NCBI RefSeq assembly: GCF_000974785.1
Contig: NZ_BBWV01000006.1
Span: 61,626 to 125,625, forward strand
Length of the DNA: 64,000 bases
Reading direction: 5' to 3'
Source of the DNA: Flavihumibacter petaseus NBRC 106054
GTDB lineage: Bacteria; Bacteroidota; Bacteroidia; Chitinophagales; Chitinophagaceae
Below are positions 16,988-25,900 of this stretch, piece after piece; the stretch's first letter is position 1, and every line of letters begins with the position of its first letter. Below the pieces are notes generated by a model that saw only the letters and a program-made list of their open reading frames with translations, did not search any database and was not told the origin of the DNA. The translations under genes were made by a program, and so were the position numbers.

Positions 16988-17584
16988 ATGGCCTATAAGA
17001 AAGTTGAACAATTTGAAGACAGGATTACCTCAGGACTGATAGATCATTATCGCGATGCATTGGAGTTGCTGGGAGAAAATCCAGCCAGGGAAGGTCTCCT
17101 GAAAACACCGGAACGGATGGCCAAAGCCATGCAGTACCTGACGCAGGGATACCAGATGGATGCCAGAGCAATTCTTGATTCTGCCAAGTTTCATGAAGAA
17201 GTAAGCGAAATGATCATTGTAAAAGACATTGAGCTGTACAGCATGTGCGAACACCACATGCTCCCGTTTTTCGGGAAAGCGCATATAGCCTATATACCCA
17301 ATGGTTATATCACGGGTCTCAGTAAGATCGCCCGGGTAGTGGACGTATTCAGTCGCCGTTTGCAGGTGCAGGAAAGACTCACCACCCAGATACTGGGTGC
17401 AATTAAGGAATCCCTCCAGCCAATGGGCGTTGCCGTTGTAATCGAAGCCAGCCACCTGTGCATGATGATGCGCGGCGTTCAGAAACAAAATAGTGTGACG
17501 ACCACCTCGGCCTTCTGGGGGGAATTTGAAAAGGCTGAAACGCGAAGCGAATTCACGAAACTGATTTCATCGAAACTGAGTTGA
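16988..17584 (+). CDS. folE: GTP cyclohydrolase I
   Basis: Converts GTP to 7,8-dihydroneopterin triphosphate, the first step to folate, tetrahydropterins and 7-deazapurines; cytosolic homodecamer, 198 aa. Zinc ligands are C87 and H90 in [10 protein letters not shown] and C158 in SHLCMMMRG. The QVQERLT and GLSKIARV motifs are intact. A longer frame from 16919 overlaps the upstream gene and is not homologous, so the ATG at 16988 is chosen. It is co-transcribed with the PTPS-family gene 10 bp upstream, so substrate production and use are coupled. Confidence 0.96.
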   Translation: MAYKKVEQFEDRITSGLIDHYRDALELLGENPAREGLLKTPERMAKAMQYLTQGYQMDARAILDSAKFHEEVSEMIIVKDIELYSMCEHHMLPFFGKAHIAYIPNGYITGLSKIARVVDVFSRRLQVQERLTTQILGAIKESLQPMGVAVVIEASHLCMMMRGVQKQNSVTTTSAFWGEFEKAETRSEFTKLISSKLS

Positions 17585-17591
17585 TTGTTGT

Positions 17592-17599
17592 TATTTTTG
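17592..17599 (+). promoter_or_regulatory. Candidate -7 box of fabD
   Basis: TATTTTTG matches TANNTTTG and ends 22 nt before the fabD ATG. No good TTTG is at -33. It would allow fabD to be transcribed separately from folE. Confidence 0.4.
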
Positions 17600-17621
17600 C
17601 GCTTCAACAGATCACCGTTTT

Positions 17622-18512
17622 ATGAAACATGCTTATGTGTTCCCGGGTCAGGGGTCTCAGTTTTCCGGGATGGGAAAAGAACACTACGACAACAGCGCCT
17701 TTGCCAGGAAACTTTTTGAACAGGCAAACGATGCCCTGGGTTTCAGAATTTCAGATATCATGTTTTCAGGAACGGACGAAGATCTGCGTCAGACCAAAGT
17801 AACCCAGCCGGCAGTTTTCCTCCATTCCGTTATTGCCTTCAAAAGCATTGAACAGGCTCGCCCGGAAATGGTGGCAGGCCACTCACTGGGTGAATTTTCA
17901 GCCCTGGTAGCGAATGGCGTTCTTTCATTCGAAGACGCACTGCAGCTGGTCTCTGTCAGGGCACTGGCGATGCAGAAGGCCTGTGAATTGCAGCCCTCTA
18001 CAATGGCCGCTGTGCTCGCGCTGGACGATAAAAAAGTAGAAGAAATCTGTGCAGCCGTACAACAGGAAACCGGTGAAGTGGTTGTTGCTGCCAATTATAA
18101 CTGTCCCGGTCAGCTTGTGATCAGCGGATCAATAAAAGGAATTGATATCGCCTGTGAAAGGATGAAGGCGGCTGGCGCCAAAAGAGCCCTTGTACTGCCA
18201 GTCGGTGGTGCCTTTCATTCACCGTTGATGGCTCCGGCCCGTGAGGAACTGAAAGCCGCTATCGAAACAACCAGGTTCCAGCAGCCCGGCTGCCCGGTTT
18301 ACCAGAATGTTGTTGCCCGTGCCGTGCTGGACAGGGACGAGATCAAGCAAAACCTAATTGATCAGCTGACCGGCCCCGTTCGCTGGACACAGTCAGTTCA
18401 GGCAATGGCCGCTGATGGAGCGTCCCGCTTTACTGAAGTAGGCCCGGGCAAGGTATTACAGGGATTGATCGGTAAAATCGATAAATCCCTGCAAACCGAA
18501 CACTTCGCCTGA
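17622..18512 (+). CDS. fabD: Malonyl-CoA:ACP transacylase
   Basis: Loads malonyl groups onto acyl carrier protein for fatty-acid elongation; cytosolic, 296 aa. The N-terminus YVFPGQGSQFSGMG, the nucleophile S88 in GHSLGE, the conserved Arg in SVRALAMQ and the catalytic His in GAFHSPLMAPA are all present. The usual FabD length and no fused domains rule out a polyketide module. It stands alone rather than in a fab cluster; fabH is 2.7 kb away on the other strand. It is convergent with the GNAT gene, 10 bp apart. Confidence 0.95.
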   Translation: MKHAYVFPGQGSQFSGMGKEHYDNSAFARKLFEQANDALGFRISDIMFSGTDEDLRQTKVTQPAVFLHSVIAFKSIEQARPEMVAGHSLGEFSALVANGVLSFEDALQLVSVRALAMQKACELQPSTMAAVLALDDKKVEEICAAVQQETGEVVVAANYNCPGQLVISGSIKGIDIACERMKAAGAKRALVLPVGGAFHSPLMAPAREELKAAIETTRFQQPGCPVYQNVVARAVLDRDEIKQNLIDQLTGPVRWTQSVQAMAADGASRFTEVGPGKVLQGLIGKIDKSLQTEHFA

Positions 18513-18522
18513 GCGAAATGGT

Positions 18523-18990
18523 TTATTGGAAAGTCAGGGAGCAATTGATCCATTCCGGATCCAGGTCGGCATTGTATTTTTTGTAGAACCTGATGGCTGG
18601 TTCATTCCATTCCAGCACCTGCCACACCATTCCGTTAAGCCCGGTTTCCCTGGCTTCTTCCAGCAATCGCTCAAACAGCAGTTTGCCCAGTCCTTTACCC
18701 CGCATGGGTTCAGTAACCAGGATGTCTTCCAGGTACATTCTTTGCCCCTTCCAGGTGCTGTAACGGATGTAGTAAAGGGCGAAACCCTGCACGATGCCGT
18801 CGCATTCTGCAACAAATGCCCACCAGACCGGATGTTGACCAAAGCCACTTAAAATAAAATGTTCCAGGCTCACGGTAACCTGTTCCGGTGCCTTTTCAAA
18901 TAACGCCAGTTCCCTGATCAGTTCCATCAGGCGGGGACAGTCAGTAGCTGTAGCGCGGCGGATAACGATAGTCGGCTGATTGTTGTGCAT
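18523..18990 (-). CDS. GNAT family N-acetyltransferase
   Basis: Acetyl-CoA-dependent acyltransferase, 155 aa, single GNAT domain. The motif A region is MYLEDILVTEPMRGKGLGKLL (Q/RxxGxG/A as RGKGLG), followed by the VLEWNEPAIRFYKKYNAD C-terminal signature. This pattern is closest to diamine (spermidine/spermine-type) acetyltransferases, but the substrate cannot be fixed from sequence. It overlaps nothing. Its start lies 51 bp from the start of the divergent DinB-like gene, so the two promoters share a short spacer. Confidence 0.88.
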   Translation of the reverse strand: MHNNQPTIVIRRATATDCPRLMELIRELALFEKAPEQVTVSLEHFILSGFGQHPVWWAFVAECDGIVQGFALYYIRYSTWKGQRMYLEDILVTEPMRGKGLGKLLFERLLEEARETGLNGMVWQVLEWNEPAIRFYKKYNADLDPEWINCSLTFQ

Positions 18991-19041
18991 CTCCTTTACC
19001 GGATTTATTTTCGGGTAACGTCAAAAATAAACCAAAATCAA

Positions 19042-19542
19042 ATGAAGCAGTTGCTGCAGCCTTATGCTGACTATCATCTTGCTGTGAATCAGCTCATAGG
19101 CAACCGGATACTGGAACTGCCTGCAGAACAGTGGACAACCCCGGTGCCGGGTAGCTTCCCATCCCTGCACAAGACCCTGCAGCATATGTGGGATGCAGAT
19201 ACCCTCTGGTACCAGCGGGTACATGGACAATATCCGCCTGATCCGCCCTCCGGATGGTTTACGGGAGACACCCCGGAGCTGGTCCGGCAATTGCTGGAAC
19301 AGGATCAGGCCTGGATTACATGGTTGGATGATTTGCCATCCGAACAGTTGCCGGCATCATTCTCCTATTATAACCTGAAAGGAGAACAATTCAGCCAGCC
19401 GCTTTTCGAAGTATTGCTTCACCTGTTCAACCACGGTACCTATCATCGCGGTCAGTTGGTGACCATGTTGCGTTCCCTCGGTGTGAACAATATTCCATCT
19501 ACCGATTTTGTTCACTGGGCCAGGGTGCGCCGCATCCATTAA
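19042..19542 (+). CDS. DinB-like (YfiT/DinB superfamily) protein
   Basis: Four-helix-bundle protein, 166 aa, of the DinB/YfiT superfamily. The probable metal-binding triad is visible: one His in LQHMWDAD and two in FNHGTYHRGQL, the classic H-x3-H near the C-terminus. Members are metal-dependent enzymes, including thiol-dependent transferases, or proteins of unknown role. The frame is open from 18985, but the fold begins at the ATG at 19042. The reaction is unknown. Confidence 0.85.
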   Translation: MKQLLQPYADYHLAVNQLIGNRILELPAEQWTTPVPGSFPSLHKTLQHMWDADTLWYQRVHGQYPPDPPSGWFTGDTPELVRQLLEQDQAWITWLDDLPSEQLPASFSYYNLKGEQFSQPLFEVLLHLFNHGTYHRGQLVTMLRSLGVNNIPSTDFVHWARVRRIH

Positions 19543-19607
19543 TGGTGGTTGGGTAATCGGAAAGAAATTCTGGAAAATGGTGTAACTTTCAAGTACAGCT
19601 TCCTGGT

Positions 19608-20165
19608 ATGCGATTTCGCGCAAACGATAGGATTTTTTTCGTGCTGTTCTTATTGACAGGATTTTTCTTCCTGCCCGGGAAGGCAGTAACTCAATCGATC
19701 GACTGGAGATCGAGAATAGATAACCTGGTGCAGATAGCCGACAGCCTTTCCATGCGATCCCAGAATACTTTTCATCTCAACAAGTTTATCGACAATGACC
19801 GCCCCATCCGGGAGACCTGGCACTATACCCTGAGTAAAGGCAAAGTGGTGATTTTCGAAGTACATTATTTTCTGGACAGCCTCGAATTCCAGGAGGTTTA
19901 TTACCTCGACCGCGATCAGATAATCTGCATGGAACGATATGAAATCTTATATCCTGCACATGCTGATGACCGTATCCTGTCCGGTACTGTCGGGTTCTTT
20001 GAGAACCAGTCTCTCCGGCAGTATATTACGATGGGTAAAGTAGAAGATTATGATCTGCTGCCGGAATATGACGCCATTGCCCGGTTCCGTGTCCGGTACA
20101 GGGAGCTCGCAGAGACACGGCCCCTACTGGAAAAAGACAATAAAGGGTCTATCTTCGTGCCATGA
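19608..20165 (+). CDS. Secreted hypothetical protein
   Basis: Protein of 185 aa with an N-terminal hydrophobic segment (about residues 8-28, FFVLFLLTGFFFLPGKAVTQ) that looks like a signal peptide. The rest is soluble and rich in charged and aromatic residues, with no motif I recognise. Its last codons overlap the start of the NdpA-type gene by 4 nt (ATGA), so they are translationally coupled. Why an exported protein should be coupled to a nucleoid protein is unclear. Confidence 0.75.
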   Translation: MRFRANDRIFFVLFLLTGFFFLPGKAVTQSIDWRSRIDNLVQIADSLSMRSQNTFHLNKFIDNDRPIRETWHYTLSKGKVVIFEVHYFLDSLEFQEVYYLDRDQIICMERYEILYPAHADDRILSGTVGFFENQSLRQYITMGKVEDYDLLPEYDAIARFRVRYRELAETRPLLEKDNKGSIFVP

Positions 20166-21208
20166 CCGGACTTGACGCTGTAACCCTTGAAAAGGCAATT
20201 GTACATAAAATCGGAAACCCTTCCCGCGGCGAAGCAATCCGCCTTTCTCCCAATACACTGACACTGAATGATGAGCTGGTTAATTCCCTGCTTGTCAAAT
20301 ATCTTTTGTCTCCCTTTAACGAGAATGATTGTTACCAGTTTACCCATCTCAGTGATCTTTCAATGAACGAGGTGTACAGTTATGTGACACGGATTTTTGA
20401 GGATCCGTCCTCCTTTCTTCAACAGTCTGTTCTGCTGGCGCAATTGCTCTACGCCAAATCCACTCATGTTCGGGTGAAGGAAGGAGAGTTGTATGTTGTG
20501 CTTTTTGATAAAGTTTTTTTTGAAGGCAGCGAACGGAAAGCAGTGGGGATTTTCAAGTCTGAAACAAAGGAAACATTCCTGAAAGTATTTGCACACGGTC
20601 AGGGGTGGGAGCTTGGAGCAGAAGATGGCATCAATATCAATAAGCTTGATAAGGGATGTCTTGTATTCAGGACCAACGAAGCGGAAGGCTATAAAGTTTG
20701 CGTAGTAGACAATACCAATAAACAACAGGATGCGCAATACTGGGTAAAGGAGTTTTTGCAGGTAGCACCCTTAAGCGACAGTTATCATCATACGGATCAG
20801 ACCCTGGGACTTTGCAAGTTGTTTATTGAAAAGGAATATGCGGAAAAATTTGAAGTATCCAAGTCTGATCAGATCGATTTACTGAACCGATCAATGGATT
20901 ACTTCAAAACAAAAGAGCAGTTCAATCTGGATGAATTCACATCCGAAGTGATGCACCATCCGGAGGTGGTGGACAGTTTTATGAATTATAAGCGGAACTT
21001 CGAGGGTAACAGAAATTTTGATATCGATGAAGCTTTTGATATCAATCTTGCTGCGGTAAAAAAACAGTCGAAGGTGTTCAAATCAGTATTGAAACTTGAC
21101 GGGAATTTTTCTGTATACCTTCATGGCCGTCGCGACCTCATCGAAAGAGGTTTCGATGAGGTCAGCGGCAAGAATTATTATAAACTGTATTTTGACGAGG
21201 AGCGTTAG
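20162..21208 (+). CDS. Nucleoid-associated protein, NdpA/YejK family
   Basis: Cytosolic protein of 348 aa resembling the 37-kDa nucleoid-associated NdpA (YejK) family. The N-terminal [13 protein letters not shown] and the later [19 protein letters not shown] and [21 protein letters not shown] segments fit that family in Bacteroidota. Its role in chromosome organisation is inferred only from the family. It overlaps the upstream secreted-protein gene by 4 nt. Its stop codon overlaps the convergent fabH stop by 4 nt. Confidence 0.85.
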   Translation: MTGLDAVTLEKAIVHKIGNPSRGEAIRLSPNTLTLNDELVNSLLVKYLLSPFNENDCYQFTHLSDLSMNEVYSYVTRIFEDPSSFLQQSVLLAQLLYAKSTHVRVKEGELYVVLFDKVFFEGSERKAVGIFKSETKETFLKVFAHGQGWELGAEDGININKLDKGCLVFRTNEAEGYKVCVVDNTNKQQDAQYWVKEFLQVAPLSDSYHHTDQTLGLCKLFIEKEYAEKFEVSKSDQIDLLNRSMDYFKTKEQFNLDEFTSEVMHHPEVVDSFMNYKRNFEGNRNFDIDEAFDINLAAVKKQSKVFKSVLKLDGNFSVYLHGRRDLIERGFDEVSGKNYYKLYFDEER

Positions 21209-22197
21209 TAGGCCCATTTGATCCAGGTGGCGCCCCAGGTGAACCCGCCACCGAAAGCTGCGAGGATCAGGTTGTCACCTTTCTTCAGCTGTTTTTCCCA
21301 ATCCCACAGGCAGAGCGGAATTGTTGCGGCTGTGGTATTGCCATATCGCTGGATATTGATCATAACCTTGTCGTGCGGCAGACCCATTCTTTCAGCGGTA
21401 GCATCGATGATGCGCAGGTTGGCCTGGTGAGGAACGAGCCAGGCAATATCGTTCCCTGTGAGATTGTTGCGCTCGAGTAATTCAGCGCTGACGTCAGCCA
21501 TCCCTTTAACAGCAAACTTGAATACCGTTTTACCTTCCTGGTAGGCGAAGTGCTCTCTTCCGGCAACAGTATCCATAGAAGCGGGGAAGGCGGATCCTCC
21601 GGCTTTCATTTTCAGGTAGTGGCGGCCACTCCCGTCGCTCTTCAGAAGGCTGTCCATAATTCCCAGACCTTCTTCGTTGGGTTCGAGGAGTACACCACCG
21701 GCACCATCCCCGAAAATCACACAGGTATTCCGGTCTGTATAGTCGACAATGGCGCTCATTTTGTCTGCACCAACAACGATCACTTTTTTGAACCGGCCAC
21801 TCTCAACATAGGCGGCGCCGGTAGTAAGGGCAAAGAGGAAACCTGAGCAGGCGGCGCTCATATCGTATCCCCAGGCGTTTTTGGCACCAACCTTGTCACA
21901 TACCACATTGGCAGTGGCTGGAAAAACCATATCCGGGGTCACCGTGGCGACGACCAGGCAGTCGATGTCAAGGGGATCAATTCCTCTTTTGCGGCAAATC
22001 TCTTCCACCACGGGAACAACCATGTCTGAGGTTGCCTTGCCTTCACCGCGGAGAATCCTTCTTTCGGATATCCCGGTTCTGGTGCGGATCCACTCGTCAT
22101 TGGTGTCCACCATTTTTTCGAGGTCAAAATTGGTAAGCTTGTGTTCAGGAACGTATCCTCCTACTGCAGTAATTGCGGCCGTAATTTTTTGGGTCAT
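21205..22197 (-). CDS. fabH: 3-oxoacyl-ACP synthase III
   Basis: Condenses acetyl-CoA or a branched primer with malonyl-ACP to start fatty-acid synthesis; 330 aa. The thiolase-fold catalytic set is present: C117 in AACSGF, His in VPHQANLRI and Asn in [11 protein letters not shown]. The N-terminal [14 protein letters not shown] is a FabH hallmark. Bacteroidota often carry two or more FabH paralogues; only one is here. A -7 box lies at 22220-22227. It is convergent with the NdpA-type gene, with overlapping stop codons. Confidence 0.95.
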   Translation of the reverse strand: MTQKITAAITAVGGYVPEHKLTNFDLEKMVDTNDEWIRTRTGISERRILRGEGKATSDMVVPVVEEICRKRGIDPLDIDCLVVATVTPDMVFPATANVVCDKVGAKNAWGYDMSAACSGFLFALTTGAAYVESGRFKKVIVVGADKMSAIVDYTDRNTCVIFGDGAGGVLLEPNEEGLGIMDSLLKSDGSGRHYLKMKAGGSAFPASMDTVAGREHFAYQEGKTVFKFAVKGMADVSAELLERNNLTGNDIAWLVPHQANLRIIDATAERMGLPHDKVMINIQRYGNTTAATIPLCLWDWEKQLKKGDNLILAAFGGGFTWGATWIKWAY

Positions 22198-22219
22198 GCG
22201 TTAATATTCAAAAGCGCAC

Positions 22220-22227
22220 CAAAATTA
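22220..22227 (-). promoter_or_regulatory. Candidate -7 box of fabH
   Basis: Minus-strand TAATTTTG fits TANNTTTG and ends 22 nt before the fabH ATG. No -33 TTTG at proper spacing was found. Confidence 0.4.
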
Positions 22228-22303
22228 AGGCAATTTGATGGTAACCGCTTAAGGATTAGCCCGGTAGTTGGAGGCAATGACTGAATAGTTTATTTTGCAG
22301 CCT

Positions 22304-22888
22304 ATGATCGCTTATCTGAAGGGCCGTTACTCCTTATTAACACCTACCTATGTTCACCTGGAAACACAAGGGATCGGTTATGAAGTGTTTATATCCCTCA
22401 ATACATTCGAAAGTATCCGCGATAAAAGTGAGGGGCAATTGTTTACGTACCTTCATATCAGAGAAGATGCGCATATACTTTATGGTTTCGCCACTGTAGC
22501 CGAAAAGGAAATGTTCCTGCAGCTGATTGGTGTAAACGGCGTGGGCGCCTCCACTGCCAGAATGATGTTGTCATCCCTGAAACCGGAAGAAATCAGCCGG
22601 GCCATCCTCCAGGGCAATTCCCGCCAGCTGGAGTCAGTAAAAGGCATCGGCAGGAAAACTGCTGAGCGGATAGTATTGGAGTTGAGAGATAAGCTTGGTC
22701 AGAAAGCGACAGATATTAATTTTTCAAATGCAATAAACAATACAGTAGAGCAGGATGCGTTAAATGCTCTGCTGGCTTTGGGAATCGCCCGTCCCGCTGC
22801 AGAGCAGGCACTCCGTAAGGCGATCAACCAGTCACCAGGTTCCGATAAAGTAGAGGACTTAATTAAATCAGCACTTAAAAACATGTAA
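22304..22888 (+). CDS. ruvA: Holliday junction branch-migration protein RuvA
   Basis: DNA-binding subunit of the RuvAB branch-migration complex, 194 aa. Domain I (OB fold) starts MIAYLKGRYSLLTPTYVHLE. Domain II carries two helix-hairpin-helix motifs (GVNGVGASTARMML and VKGIGRKTAERIVLEL). The C-terminal domain III that contacts RuvB is at about 145-194. A TTG nine bases upstream would extend it by three residues, but the ATG at 22304 gives the family N-terminus. sprA follows 33 bp downstream on the same strand; a dyad lies in the gap. Confidence 0.95.
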   Translation: MIAYLKGRYSLLTPTYVHLETQGIGYEVFISLNTFESIRDKSEGQLFTYLHIREDAHILYGFATVAEKEMFLQLIGVNGVGASTARMMLSSLKPEEISRAILQGNSRQLESVKGIGRKTAERIVLELRDKLGQKATDINFSNAINNTVEQDALNALLALGIARPAAEQALRKAINQSPGSDKVEDLIKSALKNM

Positions 22889-22891
22889 GCC

Positions 22892-22908
22892 TATAGATCT
22901 GATCTATA
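22892..22908. promoter_or_regulatory. 17-nt perfect palindrome upstream of sprA
   Basis: TATAGATC-T-GATCTATA is a perfect 8-bp dyad with one central base. It ends 13 bp before the first possible sprA start. It has the form of a dimeric regulator site rather than a terminator, since no T-run follows. Whether anything binds is unknown. Confidence 0.45.
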
Positions 22909-22921
22909 CTCAACTAATTAT

Positions 22922-25900
22922 TTGGGAAAAAAGACTGTGGGCAATTTTTTTTATCGGAACGTCAGGACGGTAATCCTTGTGTTACTGGCCTGGTTTTCGG
23001 GTTTGCAGCTGGCGATGGCTAAAGCCTGGCAGCAGGATACTACCCGTAAACCAGGAAAGGATACATTGGTATTTCCCCTGAAAGACCGCCGTTCCGACCC
23101 CATCCAGGAACCTTCCCGCAACCCGTTCGACCTCTCCGATCCCGCTAACCTCAAGAGGACGGTGGAATATGACCCTGTTACCCGTCAGTATTATATCGTT
23201 GAAAAAATCGGGAACAAGTTTTACAGGGCACCTACCTACATGACTTTCGAGGAATACCTCCGCTTTAAGGCGAGGGAGCAGGAAGCGGAATATTTCCGGC
23301 AGCGGGCCGACGTACTCAGCAACCTGAACCGTAAGAATATCCGCCCCAAGCTGTCTGTCTCCGAGAATTTCTTCAACAGGATCTTCGGTACCGGAAAAGT
23401 GGATATCCGGCCACAGGGCAATGTCGATATCATTGCCGGCTACCAGGGCCAAAACATCAAAAACCCAACGTTACCGGAACGGGCCCGTAAAAGCGGTGGC
23501 TTCGATTTCGATATGAACGCCAACCTGAGTGTACTGGGAAACGTCGGCAGTAAACTGAAACTGCCCATTTCCTATAATACCCAGGCCAGTTTTGACTTTG
23601 AAAACCAACTGAAACTGGATTATACCGGTACTTCAGACGAGATCATTAAGCGGATAGAGGCTGGTAACGTCAGTTTTTCTACCAAGGGCTCACTGATTCC
23701 CGGAGCACAATCCCTTTTCGGTATCAAAACACAACTCCAGTTTGGCAAACTTTTCCTGACTGGTGTTTTGGCGAACCAGCGGGCGCAGCGGCAATCCATG
23801 GGACTGATCGGCGGGGCAGCCACCACGTCGTTTGAGTTCAAGGCGAACGACTATGAGGAAAACCGCCACTTCCTGCTGGCCCAGTACTTTCGCCAGGGGT
23901 ACAATAAGGCCATGGGCAACCTCCCCGCAGTAAACTCACTTACGAATATTCTCCGCATCGAGGTTTGGGTGACTAACCGTAACGGATCCACCACCGATAC
24001 CCGTGACATCGTCGCCTTGTCTGACCTGGGTGAAAAACATCCTTACAATTATCCCACGACGCCTGGCCCCGACAGCCTGCCATCCAATACCGTGAACGGG
24101 TTATACCAGGCTATTACCAGCGATCCCGCAAGCCGCTTTTCCAGTACCGTTACGACCAAGCTGAACAGTATGGGCCTGAAATCTGTACAGGACTTTGAAA
24201 AGACTTTCGCCCGCAAACTGAGCCCTTCCGAGTATTATTTCAACCCCCAGGTGGGGTTCATTTCGCTTAGCCAGCCGCTTCAGAGTGATGAAGTACTTGG
24301 CGTCGCTTTTCAGTATTCCTACAACGGCCGGGTGTTGCAGGTAGGGGAATTCTCCCAGGATGTTCCGCCGGATACTACCGCCATCATTGCCGGTAACCCC
24401 AAAGTGCTGTTCCTGAAACTGCTGAAAGCCACTTCCCAGCGTACCCAGTTGCCCATATGGGACCTGATGATGAAAAACGTATATGCCCTGCGGACCCGCG
24501 AAGGGGGGTATATCGCCAGCGTTCAACCTACAGACTTCAAGTTGAATGTGCTGTATGAAGAGCCAAGTCTGGGTACTAAACGATACCTGCCTGAAGGTCC
24601 GAAAAGCGGGTTGCCGCTGATTTCCATCCTTAATCTCGACCGGTTGAACAACAACCGCGACCCTCAGCCCGACGGCGTATTTGACTTTATTGAAGGATTC
24701 ACCATGATCTCCAACCAGGCAAGGGTCATCTTTCCCCTGCTGGAGCCATTTGGCCGGGACCTGGACAGCATCGCTTTCCAGGGGGCCACGCAGGAGTTGA
24801 AAGACAAATACATTTTCAAACCATTGTACGATACGATCAAGGAGATCGCCAAAACCTACGCCAACCTCGACCGGTTTATTATCCAGGGATCGGCCAAAGG
24901 ACAATCGTCCTCTGAGATCTCACTCGGTGCATTCAACGTGCCACAGGGATCTGTATCCGTTTCTGCAGGGGGCAGTACTCTCCGGGAAGGACTCGACTAT
25001 ATCGTCGACTACAACCTGGGAACGGTAAAGATCATCAACCAGGCGATCCTTAATAGTGGCATTCCCGTAAACGTGCAATATGAAAACAATGCCACTTTCG
25101 GGATCCAGCAAAGAAATTATCTCGGCCTGCGATGGGACTATATGGCCATCAGCAACGCACACCAGACGTTTACGTTCGGCGGACAGTTGGTGCGCCTCGG
25201 GGAAAGACCCTATTTCACAAAAATGAACTACAACGAAGATCCGATCCGGAACACGATGTACGGACTGGATTTTACGTATACCTCGGAAGTGCCGAAACTG
25301 ACGCGATGGCTGGACAGACTGCCCTTCTATACCACAAACGAAATGAGTACCATTTCCGCCTATGGTGAAGGTGCTGTGTTGAAACCGGGCCACCCGCCGC
25401 AGATCGGTAAAGGCAGCGAAGGCCTGATCTATATTGACGACTTCGAAGGAACGCGGAACAGTATTGACCTGCGGTTCCCCATCATCAACTGGACGCTGGC
25501 TTCCACACCCCAGAACAACGGGCTTTTTCCTGAGGGCTCTTTAAAAGACTCTCTCGCCTACGGGTACAACCGCGCGAAATTCTCATGGTACAATATCGAA
25601 CCCAACCTGCAGGATAAAAATGCACCGAATAACCCGGTGTCGGGATACCAGGACTTCAGTGACCCCCGGATCAAGGCAATCCTGCAGCAACAGTTGTTCC
25701 CGGCTAAAACACCCGATTATGGTTCTGCCCAGCTGATCACCTTCGACATGGCGTATTATCCGACAGAAAGGGGACCATACAACTTTGATACACGACCGGG
25801 CAGTATCTCCAATGCAGGCAAGCTGCTGAATCCCGGTTCGCGCTGGGGCGGTATCATGCGGGGGCTCGACCAGGTCGATTTCGAAACGGGTAACGTGGAG

